Assembly: GCA_949283655.1 (NCBI GenBank)
Contig: CASDTH010000003.1
Location: 1-64,000 of the forward strand
DNA length: 64,000 bases
Reading direction: 5' to 3'
Source of the DNA: an uncultured bacterium
GTDB taxonomy: Bacteria > Bacillota > Clostridia > Oscillospirales > Acutalibacteraceae
Part shown: in pieces, positions 41,947-51,258 of the stretch
Layout of the letters: each line of letters starts with the position of its first letter
Position numbering within the stretch: the stretch's first letter is position 1
The notes under the pieces: model-generated
What the model saw: only the letters and a program-made list of their open reading frames with translations
Databases searched by the model: none
What the model was told of the DNA's origin: nothing
Program-made: the position numbers and the translations under genes

Positions 41947-43496
41947 AGGGAAGCCATGCCTTTTTGCTCTGGCCGGAAAAGGCTGGCGCACCAGCGGATA
42001 TCCTTCCTGGTAATACAGCCGGCGCAGAACAGGACAAATAGATAGACGGTAGCGGTCGCAAGTATGGAGCATATGAGCCACACCACAGAGGATGGCGGCG
42101 CGGATGGCACTGCTTTGGCGATCATTCGTACGCCGAGCACGGAGCCCCCCATGCACAAAATCGGGGTTAAAATCCACTTCCAGTGCAGTTGAAAGGCGCT
42201 GACCTGAATCAGCCGGCGCAGGCTGAGATAAAAGTTGAGAATTTCGCTGACAAACAGCGTGATGATATATCCCTTTACGGAGTAACGTGGGATCAGGAAA
42301 TACACCAGCACAACGCAGAGAGCGGAATCAATCATATTATAACGCATAGAGCTCAGTTGCTGATCCAACCCCTTGAGCATCCCATCAACTGTCATATCCA
42401 GATACATGACTGGCACAAGTACGGAGAGCAGCTGCAAAAAGGGGCGAGAATCCTCGTTGTGATACACGGCAAGTGACAGCTCCCCGGCATAGGCGTAAAA
42501 AATGCCGGCGGCCAATAGGGAAAACAGAAGCGCCGCATATAGCACGCGGCTGATGATAGCGTCAATTTGCCGGGTTTGGCGCAGGGCGTGATATTCCGCA
42601 ATTTCAGGCACCAACAGACTGGAAAGGGAATTCAGGATGCAGGAGGGAAAGAGCAGCACCGGCAGCGTCATCGCGTGAATGGTGCCATAGGTCGCAAGCG
42701 CATTTTCGCTTGAAATTCCCGATTTTTGAAAGCCGATGGGAATCAGCAGATGCTCAACCGTCAATAACACAGAGCGTATCCAAGAGCCAATTGCATCCGG
42801 CACGGCAATGTGCAGTAGCCGTTGGATCAAATGCGGCATTTTTTTGCGCTGGTTTCTTTGGCTACGCACTGTCCACCGGCTGAAGCAATAGGAGATAAGG
42901 AAGGAGCCGAAATCCGACAGGCAGCTGCCCAAAACGATCGCCATACAGGAGGCCTCCAGCCCCCTGCCGGAAAGGCGGTGCAGAAAAAACACGGTGGAAA
43001 CCACGCGGATCAGCTGCTCTGCCAGTTGCACCCCCGCGTAAGCGCCCGCACGGCGGATTGCGGTAAAATAGCCGCTCAGCGCGGCGGACATGGAGATAAA
43101 CGGCAGGCTGAAGGCAAGCAGACGCAGTGGCTGTGCTGCACGGGCGTCATATAGCCAGTTTAGGCTGATCCAGCCCGCGGCTGCGTAGAGCGCTGCCATA
43201 ACACAACAGGCAACTGCGAGAATGCTCCCAAGGCACCTGTGCAGTACCTTCCCGGCATCCGCGTGATCCTTGCTCAGCGCATCTACGGTCATCCGTGTGG
43301 AGGCTAGCCGAATACCAGAGGAGGCAAAGGTAACCGCCATGGAGAAAACCGTCATCACAAGCTGAAACAGGCCGATACCGGCTGCGCCAAGCTGATTGGT
43401 CAAATACACGTTGAACGATACGCCGGCTGCCCGCATCAAAAGCGCTGCTGCGGTCAGGACGGCGGTATCACGAAGAAAGCGCTTTGTTTTTTTCAT
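41916..43496 (-). CDS. SpoVB/MurJ-like polysaccharide flippase (MOP superfamily)
   Basis: 526 residues, about 14 membrane helices. F-L-R-D-T-A-V-L-T-A-A-A-L-L-M-R, N-V-Y-L-T-N-Q-L-G-A-A-G-I-G-L-F-Q-L and S-S-G-I-R-L-A-S-T-R match the SpoVB branch of oligosaccharide flippases. In Bacillus SpoVB works in spore cortex synthesis, and related proteins flip lipid-linked wall precursors. ATG 43496 (AGGTGG about 8 bases upstream) gives a normal SpoVB length; a more distal ATG would add 39 residues without a membrane signal. Which substrate it flips is unknown. Confidence 0.85.
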   Translation of the reverse strand: MKKTKRFLRDTAVLTAAALLMRAAGVSFNVYLTNQLGAAGIGLFQLVMTVFSMAVTFASSGIRLASTRMTVDALSKDHADAGKVLHRCLGSILAVACCVMAALYAAAGWISLNWLYDARAAQPLRLLAFSLPFISMSAALSGYFTAIRRAGAYAGVQLAEQLIRVVSTVFFLHRLSGRGLEASCMAIVLGSCLSDFGSFLISYCFSRWTVRSQRNQRKKMPHLIQRLLHIAVPDAIGSWIRSVLLTVEHLLIPIGFQKSGISSENALATYGTIHAMTLPVLLFPSCILNSLSSLLVPEIAEYHALRQTRQIDAIISRVLYAALLFSLLAAGIFYAYAGELSLAVYHNEDSRPFLQLLSVLVPVMYLDMTVDGMLKGLDQQLSSMRYNMIDSALCVVLVYFLIPRYSVKGYIITLFVSEILNFYLSLRRLIQVSAFQLHWKWILTPILCMGGSVLGVRMIAKAVPSAPPSSVVWLICSILATATVYLFVLFCAGCITRKDIRWCASLFRPEQKGMASLLKKNTGASI

Positions 43497-43600
43497 AAGG
43501 CTGCCACCTGGTTTCTGTAATACTCTATTCTTATGCGCCGGAGGATAGCAAATATTTATCTGAGATACAGCTTCGTGGGCTTTCTTAAATAAAAAGGGGA

Positions 43601-43629
43601 TTGACATGTTCATATATACGGTTTACTAT
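43601..43629 (+). promoter_or_regulatory. SigA-type promoter of the surface protein pseudogene
   Basis: TTGACA (43601-43606), 17-base spacer, TACTAT (43624-43629). It still looks functional although the gene downstream is broken. Confidence 0.65.
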
Positions 43630-43735
43630 TTAATTAATTCTGGGTGGCATAGGCAGGCGATTGGCACCTGATTGCTTCCCATATCGGGATCCTCAGGGGC
43701 GGCTCCGGATATTTGAAACAGAAAGCGGTGGTTTT

Positions 43736-44796
43736 ATGCGAAAAGGCGGCAGACGAATTTTTGTGTTTCTGTTAATAGCGCTATTTTTGGTGTCAATGGT
43801 GCCAGTCTCCTCCTGGGCAGCTGGGGAAACCGGCCTGTATGTGAGAATGGCAAGGCCTTCTCCGGCACGCTGGAGGAAGCGATCCTGGCCGCGCGCGGAG
43901 GCACGGTCACGGTCAGCGGCACGGTTTACACCAAGCCGGTGGGCCGCCCGGATGGCGGAATTGTCATTGAGGATGTCACCATCGAGGGCATAAACAATGC
44001 CAAAATCATTTTGCAGCGCGGCTACTGGGCGGATATCAGCAATAAGGTGGATGTGCTGACGCTTCGAGGCCAGAATGTTACGTTGCGGAATCTGGAAGTG
44101 GACGCTGGCTTCCGCGTAGATTTCCCGATCCGCATTTTTCCAGGCAGCGCCCATATCCTGCTGGAAAACGTTGTAGCCCGCCATGGTACACGCGGTGCTG
44201 TAAACCTGCTCTCCAGCGCTGACATTCTGTTGCGGGGAGTGCAGGCGAACGAAAGCATATAGGGTGGCTTTTATTTTGACGCCGTATATGATGCGGGCGG
44301 TATTCGGTTTGAAAACTGCTCCACACAAGGCAACCTCCGCACAGGCGTATTGATCCGGAACGGTTATGAGTCCTGTACCAATGTCAATCTGGAGGGGATC
44401 ACCTGCCATGAGGGGACGTTTGCCGTGGAGGACCGTATGACCGGTACCATTGGCGGTGGTCCCCGTGCCGAGATAGAAATTACGCATGCCCCTAAAAATG
44501 CATCAGGGGCCTCTATTTCAACGGAAAAGGCGATTTTCTACCCAGTGGAAAAGGCTTATCAGCATATCCGTTACGGCATCGCGGATGCTGATCTGATCGG
44601 CGCCAGCGCTACGATTTTGATCAATCGTTATGGCATGGAGACATGCGTTTATTACCTGAGCGTATCTGCGGCGGAAAAAGACCTGCGGGAAGGGGAAGCC
44701 CTTACGAAATGCAATGGCGCCCAAGCCTTTTTCGGAAAAATTGCCGGCGCACTCCTGCTTTTACCCCGGATTCTTTTTGCACTCGTGAAGCCGTGA
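43736..44796 (+). pseudogene. Secreted beta-helix surface protein, frameshift plus amber stop
   Basis: Starts with a signal peptide (M-R-K-G-G-R-R, hydrophobic core, S-S-W-A-A). After V-R at ~43846 the frame is lost: one deleted A in AGAAATGGC restores N-G-K-A-F-S-G-T-L-E-E-A-I-L. The restored frame has right-handed beta-helix repeats (I-E-D-V-T-I-E-G-I, L-R-G-Q-N-V-T-L-R-N-L-E-V, I-L-L-E-N-V-V-A-R-H, I-L-L-R-G-V-Q). It stops at TAG 44260-44262 and stays open in frame to 44796. The C-terminal part is new and ends in a hydrophobic stretch. Total 1061 bases, one short of a multiple of three. RBS not strong. It is either decayed or affected by sequence error. Confidence 0.8.
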
Positions 44797-45118
44797 GCCA
44801 AGCTGCCTTTATTCCCTTTCTAACGGTTGAGCTGTATGCTTTGCCTGATTTGTGCATCAGCGTCCTTCTGGCTTGCTTGTCAGCAACAGAGGGGCGCTTT
44901 TGGTGAATAGATGAAATGGCAGAGCACTTGCGCAAACCGCGAGAGAATATCTATGCATCCGCATGAGGCGACGGAAACCGGATGTTTGAATATGGATCAA
45001 ATCATAAAACAGGTAAAATAATTTTAAGAGTCTATTGTAATAAACGCCCAAATACGATATGATAACAATATGTATTTTGTTTAACTTTTGCTTTTATTGT
45101 GATGAAAGGGCGGAGAAT
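44797..45118. other. Intergenic region before the ribulokinase gene
   Basis: About 320 bases, AT-richer near its end. It contains the promoter at 45035-45063. No gene, repeat or RNA motif was recognised upstream of it. Confidence 0.6.
45035..45063 (+). promoter_or_regulatory. SigA-type promoter of the carbohydrate operon
   Basis: TTGTAA (45035-45040), 17-base spacer, TATGAT (45058-45063), 56 bases before the kinase ATG. Confidence 0.65.
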
Positions 45119-46801
45119 ATGGCTGGCTACAGCATTGGCATTGATTTTGGGACATTATCCGGCCGCGTGCTTTTGATGAATGCGGCAACGGGAGAAACAT
45201 GCGCCACTTGCGAGCATGTTTACTCACACGGAGTGATGGATGAAATACTGCCTAGCGGAAAAAAGCTTGGTGTAGATTGGGCGTTACAGCATCCACAGGA
45301 TTACCTGGAGGTGATTTGTCAGGCTGTACCTGCTGTGTTACAGCAGAGTGGTATTCCCCCGGAGGATGTGATCGGCATCGGGATCGATTTTACCTCCTGT
45401 ACGGTTTTACCTGTGAAGCGGGATGGAACGCCGTTGTGCTTTCTGCCGGAATATGAGCAGGAGCCGCATGCCTATGTTAAGCTCTGGAAGCACCATGCAG
45501 CGCAGCCGTACGCTACCCGCCTGAATGAGATTGCTGCCGCGCGTGGGGAAGCCTGGTTTGGCAACTATGGCAATGCGGTCTCCTCGGAGTGGGCGATCCC
45601 AAAGCTCTGGCAGATTCTTGATGAAGCACCGGAGATCTATCAGGCGATGGACCGTTTTATTGAAGGGGCGGATTGGATTGTATGGCAGTTGACCGGAAGG
45701 GAAATCCGCAACTCCTGCACAGCCGGTTATAAAGAGCTCTGGAATAAAGCGTGCGGATTTCCATCGGAGGATTTTTTTGCCGCGCTCGATCCGCAGCTGC
45801 GCCATGTAGTGGATGAAAAATTTTCCCGCGATATTACGCCGGTCGGCCGGAAGGCTGGGGGATTGACTAGGGAGATGGCTGCCCTGACCGGTTTGCGGGA
45901 GGGGACGCCGGTTGCCGCCGGCGTGATCGACGCGCATGTTTGCGTACCAGCAGTGGGGATCGATGGGCCAGGTAAGATGTTGGCGATCATGGGCACCTCC
46001 ACCTGCCATATGATTATGGGTCAGGAGGAAAAACAGATCGAAGGCGTTTGCGGCGTGGTGGAGGATGGCATTCTGCCCGGCTTTTACGGCTATGAGGCAG
46101 GGCAATCCTGCGTGGGCGATCATTTTGCCTGGGCGTTGGAAAACTGTATTCCTGCATCCTATGAACGGCAGGCACAGGAGCGTGGCATCAACCTGCACCA
46201 GCTCCTGCGGGAAAAGGCACAGGCGAAAGCACCGGGCGAAAGCGGCCTGATTGCACTGGATTGGTTTAACGGCAACCGAAGCGTGCTGATGGATGCCGAT
46301 TTGAGCGGGCTGTTGCTCGGCCTGACGCTGCAAACCCGGCCGGAGGATATCTATCGCGCCTTGATTGAAGCCACTGCCTTCGGCACACGGATGATTATTG
46401 AAACATTTCGTGCGGGCGGTGTGCCGGTGGAGGAATTCTATGCCTCAGGCGGCATTCCGCAAAAGGACCCGATGACGATGCAGATCTATGCGGATATCAT
46501 CCGCATGCCGATCCGAATCGCGGGTAGCGAGCAGGCAGGGGCTTACGGCGCCGCTATGTTCGGCGCGGTCGCAGCAGGAGAGGCGGCAGGCGGCTATGCG
46601 AGCATCTTTGACGCGGCCAGACAGCTTGGCCGGGTAAAGGAGATTGTGTACCGGCCCAATGAAGGCAGAGCGGCCGTGTATGACCGTCTGTACGAGGAAT
46701 ACAAGCAGCTGCACGATGTGTTTGGGCGCGGCGGAAACGATGTGATGAAGCGGTTGAAAGCAATCCGGAAAATCAAAACGGAGGAGAAGCGCGATGGCTG
46801 A
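45119..46801 (+). CDS. araB: Ribulokinase (FGGY family)
   Basis: 560 residues. Y-S-I-G-I-D-F-G-T-L-S-G-R near the start is the AraB phosphate-binding motif. G-I-G-I-D-F-T-S-C-T (~87) and G-V-I-D-A-H-V-C-V-P (~270, catalytic Asp) follow, with G-T-S-T-C-H-M (~294) and A-S-G-G-I-P-Q-K-D (~445). AraB phosphorylates L-ribulose at O5 in arabinose breakdown. No araA or araD lies in the window, and the neighbours are a glucosidase and sugar symporter, so another ketose is possible. RBS AAGGGCGGAG. It overlaps the next gene by 8 bases. Confidence 0.92.
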   Translation: MAGYSIGIDFGTLSGRVLLMNAATGETCATCEHVYSHGVMDEILPSGKKLGVDWALQHPQDYLEVICQAVPAVLQQSGIPPEDVIGIGIDFTSCTVLPVKRDGTPLCFLPEYEQEPHAYVKLWKHHAAQPYATRLNEIAAARGEAWFGNYGNAVSSEWAIPKLWQILDEAPEIYQAMDRFIEGADWIVWQLTGREIRNSCTAGYKELWNKACGFPSEDFFAALDPQLRHVVDEKFSRDITPVGRKAGGLTREMAALTGLREGTPVAAGVIDAHVCVPAVGIDGPGKMLAIMGTSTCHMIMGQEEKQIEGVCGVVEDGILPGFYGYEAGQSCVGDHFAWALENCIPASYERQAQERGINLHQLLREKAQAKAPGESGLIALDWFNGNRSVLMDADLSGLLLGLTLQTRPEDIYRALIEATAFGTRMIIETFRAGGVPVEEFYASGGIPQKDPMTMQIYADIIRMPIRIAGSEQAGAYGAAMFGAVAAGEAAGGYASIFDAARQLGRVKEIVYRPNEGRAAVYDRLYEEYKQLHDVFGRGGNDVMKRLKAIRKIKTEEKRDG

Positions 46802-48707
46802 GCAAAGGATTACCAGAGAAACGAAGCTGAGGGATGTGCTGAAAACGCCTGCCGGACACGATATTTTAGCCAAGGCCTTTTATTCCCTTGGCATCAGCAA
46901 AGGGCTGCTGACGGCCACGCCCCTTGGCGCTTTGAAAATCGGGCAGCTCCAGAAGCTCAGCCTTGGGAAGTTGGATAACAGCTTTATCGATGCACTGCTT
47001 GGTCTACTCAACAGCGAAACGGAGCAGCCGTTAGAGGACAATGCGCCGGTCATACATAAATGGTGGAAGGAAGCAGTTTTTTATCAAATCTATCCTCGCA
47101 GCTTCAAGGATTCCAATGGAGATGGGATTGGCGACCTCAACGGTATTATTGAAAAGCTGGATTATCTCAAAGCGCTCGGCGTTGACGCAATCTGGTGCTC
47201 TCCAGTCTATGATTCCCCCAATGATGATAATGGCTATGATATCCGCGATTATCGAAAAATCATGCGGGAATTCGGCACGATGGAGGATTTTGACCGCCTG
47301 CTTAGCGAGGTGCACGCCCGCGGGATGCGGCTGATTATGGATCTGGTCATCAACCATTCCTCCGATGAGCATGAGTGGTTCCGCAGCTCTGTTACGGATC
47401 CGGAGTCCCCTTACCGTGATTTTTACATCTGGCGAAAGGGGAGGGAGAATGGCCTGCCGCCAAATAACTGGGATTCTATTTTTAGCGGGCCGGCGTGGAA
47501 CTATTACCCTGAGCGCGGTGAGTGGGCCATGCATCTGTTCAGTGCCAAGCAGATGGATTTTAATTGGGATAACGAGGCGGTGCGTCAGGAGCTGTTCCGC
47601 ATTGCAAACTGGTGGCTGGAGAAGGGGATCGACGGCTTCCGGCTGGATGTGATTAGCTTTATCTCCAAAAAGGAGGGCCTGCCGGACGGCAATGCGCTCA
47701 TTGGCTCCCTGATGGGCTTTAAGGGCTGCGAGCATTATTTTTACGGACCGCATCTGCATCAATATCTACGGGAGCTGCGTGAAAATTCCTTTGGCAAGTA
47801 TGATGCCTTTACTGTGGGCGAATGCCAGGGAACGGGGCTTCAGATGAGCCGCCTGATGACGGGAGATGATCGCGGCGAATTGGATGTGGTGTTTTCCTTT
47901 GATCATATGGATAATCCGGGTAAGCAGCGCTTTCAGGATTACCGCTTTGATCTGCGCCCTATGGCGCAAAACCTGATGGAATGGCAGTTGGGGTATGGCA
48001 GCCACTGCTGGCCCACGCTCTTTTTTGAAAACCACGATCATCCACGCATGGTTTCTAAAATCGATCCGGACGGCTCCTATCGCTGTGAAATTGCCAAGCT
48101 TCTCGCTATGCTGCAGCTGACGCTGCGGGGCACGCCGTTCCTGTATCAAGGGCAGGAGCTCGGCATGACCAACGCTCCGTTCGCCTCCATTGGCGAGCTG
48201 CGCGATGTAGAGAGCATCAACCTGTATCATAAACTGACGCAGGAGGGAAAGAGTGCCGCGCAGGCGCTTCACACAGTGCTCAGCGGCAGCCGGGATCATG
48301 CGCGCACACCGATGCAGTGGAGCGGGGCGGAAAACGCGGGCTTCACAGATGGCACGCCATGGATTGGGGTCAACCCAAACTGCCGGCAGATTAACGCGGA
48401 GGATGAGGAGCTTGCCAAGGATTCTGTGCTCCATTTTTATCGGGATCTGATTGCGCTGCGCAAGGCGAACCCGGCCCTGATTTATGGTGAAGTGATTCCC
48501 GTGCGCTCCGGTTCCGGCAATCTGCTTTGCTATTACCGGCAGATATCGGGCAGCCGTTTTTATGTGGAGCTGAATTTGACGGGCAAGGCTGTGAAGGCTG
48601 TGGATACCAGCCTGCGGGGGGAACTGCTATTCTCCAACTATACCACACGTCGGCAGGAGGCGGTGATGCGCCCCTATGAAGCAAATCTTTATGCAAACGC
48701 ACTGTAA
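46794..48707 (+). CDS. GH13 alpha-glucosidase with extra N-terminal domain
   Basis: 637 residues. After a ~85-residue helical N-terminal domain not found in ordinary oligo-1,6-glucosidases, the catalytic barrel starts W-W-K-E-A-V-F-Y-Q-I-Y-P-R-S-F. Catalytic residues are D285 (F-R-L-D-V-I), E343 (V-G-E-C) and D415 (E-N-H-D-H). D-G-I-G-D-L-N-G-I and V-I-N-H-S-S-D-E-H-E-W-F match oligo-1,6-glucosidase/alpha-glucosidase. It is cytoplasmic (no signal peptide) and cleaves small alpha-glucosides. It starts inside the kinase gene. The linked GPH symporter probably supplies the substrate. Confidence 0.92.
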   Translation: MAEQRITRETKLRDVLKTPAGHDILAKAFYSLGISKGLLTATPLGALKIGQLQKLSLGKLDNSFIDALLGLLNSETEQPLEDNAPVIHKWWKEAVFYQIYPRSFKDSNGDGIGDLNGIIEKLDYLKALGVDAIWCSPVYDSPNDDNGYDIRDYRKIMREFGTMEDFDRLLSEVHARGMRLIMDLVINHSSDEHEWFRSSVTDPESPYRDFYIWRKGRENGLPPNNWDSIFSGPAWNYYPERGEWAMHLFSAKQMDFNWDNEAVRQELFRIANWWLEKGIDGFRLDVISFISKKEGLPDGNALIGSLMGFKGCEHYFYGPHLHQYLRELRENSFGKYDAFTVGECQGTGLQMSRLMTGDDRGELDVVFSFDHMDNPGKQRFQDYRFDLRPMAQNLMEWQLGYGSHCWPTLFFENHDHPRMVSKIDPDGSYRCEIAKLLAMLQLTLRGTPFLYQGQELGMTNAPFASIGELRDVESINLYHKLTQEGKSAAQALHTVLSGSRDHARTPMQWSGAENAGFTDGTPWIGVNPNCRQINAEDEELAKDSVLHFYRDLIALRKANPALIYGEVIPVRSGSGNLLCYYRQISGSRFYVELNLTGKAVKAVDTSLRGELLFSNYTTRRQEAVMRPYEANLYANAL

Positions 48708-48720
48708 AGGGACTATACTG

Positions 48721-49227
48721 TTGAAAAGCGGGTATATCGTGCTGTTAGTGGCGCTGCTGCTGTGCCCGGCAGGGTGCGGCCGGCCCAGTGTGGGGGAGGC
48801 GCTTCCCTCTTCGCCGAAGCAGGGAAGCGGTGAAAGCCACCTGAATACACAGCAGGTACAGGAATATCAGCGTGCAGTGGAATCGTTTCAAGATGCCTGT
48901 ATCGCTCAGGTTTATGCCTTTACCGGTGGCATGGAGTCAAATGATATCCCAGCTGGGCGGGAAGCAGCCGCTGCGCTGAAAGAGGAGCTGGATGGCTTTC
49001 AAACGATCCGGCCGCCGGAGCAATGCGCCGATGCGCATGCGCTGTTTACACAGGCATGGGAAAAGGCGGGCACTATATATACAATGATGCTTCAAATTTT
49101 AGGGGACAGGCAGTATGATAACGACGATATGCCCTATATCGTGGCGTGCGAGGATGCGGCAGAGATGTTTACGCAATGCGCACGGGAGGGTTTTGTGCGC
49201 CTGGATCGGCTGCTGAATGCAAGCTGA
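48721..49227 (+). CDS. Putative lipoprotein, unknown function
   Basis: 168 residues from TTG 48721 (AAAGGG 10 bases upstream). Hydrophobic signal (Y-I-V-L-L-V-A-L-L-L-C) ends at C19 in P-A-G-C, a lipobox with Pro at -3 (less common). The mature part is helical and has acidic stretches; C-x-x-A/H-A and D-D-M-P-Y-I-V-A-C recur. The residues before C19 include another cysteine. It lies between the glucosidase and symporter genes, which suggests a role at the surface in sugar sensing or uptake; it does not resemble a solute-binding protein in size. Confidence 0.7.
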   Translation: MKSGYIVLLVALLLCPAGCGRPSVGEALPSSPKQGSGESHLNTQQVQEYQRAVESFQDACIAQVYAFTGGMESNDIPAGREAAAALKEELDGFQTIRPPEQCADAHALFTQAWEKAGTIYTMMLQILGDRQYDNDDMPYIVACEDAAEMFTQCAREGFVRLDRLLNAS

Positions 49228-49247
49228 ACAATGGATAGGGGGATTTT

Positions 49248-50792
49248 GTGATGGGGGAACGTTTTAAAAGGGCTATCGGAATAGAAGGGAAATTTTGGGA
49301 TGCAGTTTATCCGATGATTACCTATAACTCCGCAAATATTTTCAGCGGGGGCTCCACTTATATCATCGGCATTTACTTTTTATCCTTTTTGACGGAAGTT
49401 GAAAAATTGAATCCGGCACAGGCCGGTCTGGTGATTTTGTTCGCCAAGCTGTGGGACGCTATCTCTGACCCTGTGATGGGGCTGATCACAGACAGAACGC
49501 GCTCCAAATACGGGCGGCATAGGCGATACCTGATCTGGGGCGTTGTTCCGGTGGCGATGACCTATTTCATGATGTGGTATTCCTTCGGGATTTCCGCGCT
49601 TGGCAACCCGCTTTACACGATGATTTATTACAGCGTTGCCTATATTTTATTTAGCACGGCGTACACGCTCGTCGCCGTGCCGCACACCGCCATGCTGCCG
49701 GAGCTGGCACCGGCTTATTCGCTGCGTACGCAGTATAACTCTGTAGGATATCTGATGAATTCCGTGGGCATGGTCAGCTCGTTTTTGCTAGTGTCGGTCA
49801 CGTTGGGCTTTTTTGATATGGAGGCGCTTTCCGCTGCCTCCCGCACAAAATTTATGGTGCTCGGCCTGGTGCTGTGCCTGTGGTTTTCCCTGCCGTTAAT
49901 TTTCACGTTTCGAAAAACGTGGGAGCCCAGCTCGCTCGATATGCAGCTGCCGCCGCTCAACGCAAGAGAGATTGTTCACGAATATGTGCAGGTGTTTCGC
50001 AACCGGTCGTTTCGCCAATATTTCCTGATCAGCTTTTTTAATATGATGTGTACGGGTTTTTACACCAATACAGATCAGTATTTTATCAAATATGTCGCGC
50101 AGCGCTTTCAACTGTTTAACGTGATGACAACGGTATCGGGTGTGGCGGAGGCCTCGGGCTTCCCCTTAAATTACTGGCTGACGATGAAGTTTGGTAAGCA
50201 GCGCTGTGGCAAGCTGCTGGCGCCCGTGCTGTTTATTGGGCTGGCTATGGGTTTGTTCATGAATGAAAACACCCCGTCTCTGTTTTTGTTCCTCGCCTGT
50301 GTGCTTTATAACTTCGGATTTTCCGGCATCGGTTTTGTGCCGACAAATATCTTCGCCGATGTGACTGACGTGGATGAAATGATTACCGGCCGGCGCAGGG
50401 AGGGCGTGATCTCCACGTTTTCTACCTTTGTGAAAAAGACGGTCAGCGGCGTGATGGCTGCGATGACCGGCTTCATCCTGCATGCGTTTGGTTTTGTAAC
50501 GGGGCAGGAGGATACGCTGGCGCAAACCGCGCAGGGGATCTTTGGCGTTCGGTTCACCTTTGCCATTCTGCCAATGATCTTTGTGGTGCTTTCCATGATC
50601 AGCATTTACCGCTATACGATGACGAAGCAGGATCATGAGATGATCCGCGCCGCCATCCAGGAGAAAAAGGAGAAAGGCTATGTTACGCTGACGCGGGAGC
50701 AGATCAAGCGGTGTGAAAAAATCAGTGGCCAAAAATTTGAGGATATGTGGCTGAGCCAACGCACCAGGGCCATAGTGGAGGAGCGACAATAA
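49248..50792 (+). CDS. GPH family sugar:cation symporter
   Basis: 514 residues, twelve membrane helices. K-L-W-D-A-I-S-D-P-V-M-G-L-I-T-D-R-T-R-S-K-Y-G-R-H-R-R-Y is the MelB/GPH signature with the cation-binding Asp residues. It imports glycosides, pentosides or hexuronides. GGGGG precedes GTG 49248 by about 7 bases; ATG 49251 is equally possible. C-terminal ~50 residues are cytosolic and charged. Together with the GH13 and FGGY kinase it forms an uptake, hydrolysis and phosphorylation route. Confidence 0.9.
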   Translation: MMGERFKRAIGIEGKFWDAVYPMITYNSANIFSGGSTYIIGIYFLSFLTEVEKLNPAQAGLVILFAKLWDAISDPVMGLITDRTRSKYGRHRRYLIWGVVPVAMTYFMMWYSFGISALGNPLYTMIYYSVAYILFSTAYTLVAVPHTAMLPELAPAYSLRTQYNSVGYLMNSVGMVSSFLLVSVTLGFFDMEALSAASRTKFMVLGLVLCLWFSLPLIFTFRKTWEPSSLDMQLPPLNAREIVHEYVQVFRNRSFRQYFLISFFNMMCTGFYTNTDQYFIKYVAQRFQLFNVMTTVSGVAEASGFPLNYWLTMKFGKQRCGKLLAPVLFIGLAMGLFMNENTPSLFLFLACVLYNFGFSGIGFVPTNIFADVTDVDEMITGRRREGVISTFSTFVKKTVSGVMAAMTGFILHAFGFVTGQEDTLAQTAQGIFGVRFTFAILPMIFVVLSMISIYRYTMTKQDHEMIRAAIQEKKEKGYVTLTREQIKRCEKISGQKFEDMWLSQRTRAIVEERQ

Positions 50793-50794
50793 CC

Positions 50795-51223
50795 ATGGAA
50801 AAAGCATTATTTTACCTGATTCAATGGACGTGGGGCTTATCCGTCAATGTAGCTGGCGGTCTTGCACACCTGATCTTAAAACGGAAGGGGAGGGTGGAGC
50901 GTTTTCAGCGCGCGATCATCACCCTACTGCCGTGGAATTTTGGCGGGCTGTCGCTGGGCCTGTTTATCTTTATGGCGGATAACAGGGAGGAGCGCTGGAG
51001 CTACAACACCCGGATTCATGAGTATGGGCACACCTTTCAATGCCTACTGCTGGGGCCGCTCTACTGGCTTGTAATCGCGCTCCCCTCCGCGATCTGGTGC
51101 AATTGCTTCCAGGGGTACCGCAAAAAGCACAATGTCTCCTATTACGCGTTGTATTGTGAGAAATGGGCGAACGCCTGGGGTGCAAAATTCAGCGGACTCT
51201 CCTTTCGCGGAGAGATGAAATAA
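50795..51223 (+). CDS. Small membrane protein with HEYGH motif, unknown function
   Basis: 142 residues with about three to four hydrophobic segments (~5-25, ~43-60, ~80-105). In the middle is R-I-H-E-Y-G-H-T-F-Q, an H-E-x-x-H metalloprotease-like motif followed by L-G-P-L-Y-W-L. Similar small membrane proteins with H-E-Y-G-H-x-x-Q are known as uncharacterised families. No third zinc ligand is obvious, so a protease function is not established. It starts just 2 bases after the symporter stop and is the last gene of the operon. Confidence 0.65.
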   Translation: MEKALFYLIQWTWGLSVNVAGGLAHLILKRKGRVERFQRAIITLLPWNFGGLSLGLFIFMADNREERWSYNTRIHEYGHTFQCLLLGPLYWLVIALPSAIWCNCFQGYRKKHNVSYYALYCEKWANAWGAKFSGLSFRGEMK

Positions 51224-51258
51224 CGCTGCACGAAAATTCGGAAAGAAAGGGATTCTCC

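Noticed and set aside
45407-46333. 308-codon minus-strand frame opposite araB
   Set aside because: Shadow of the kinase gene; no start signal.
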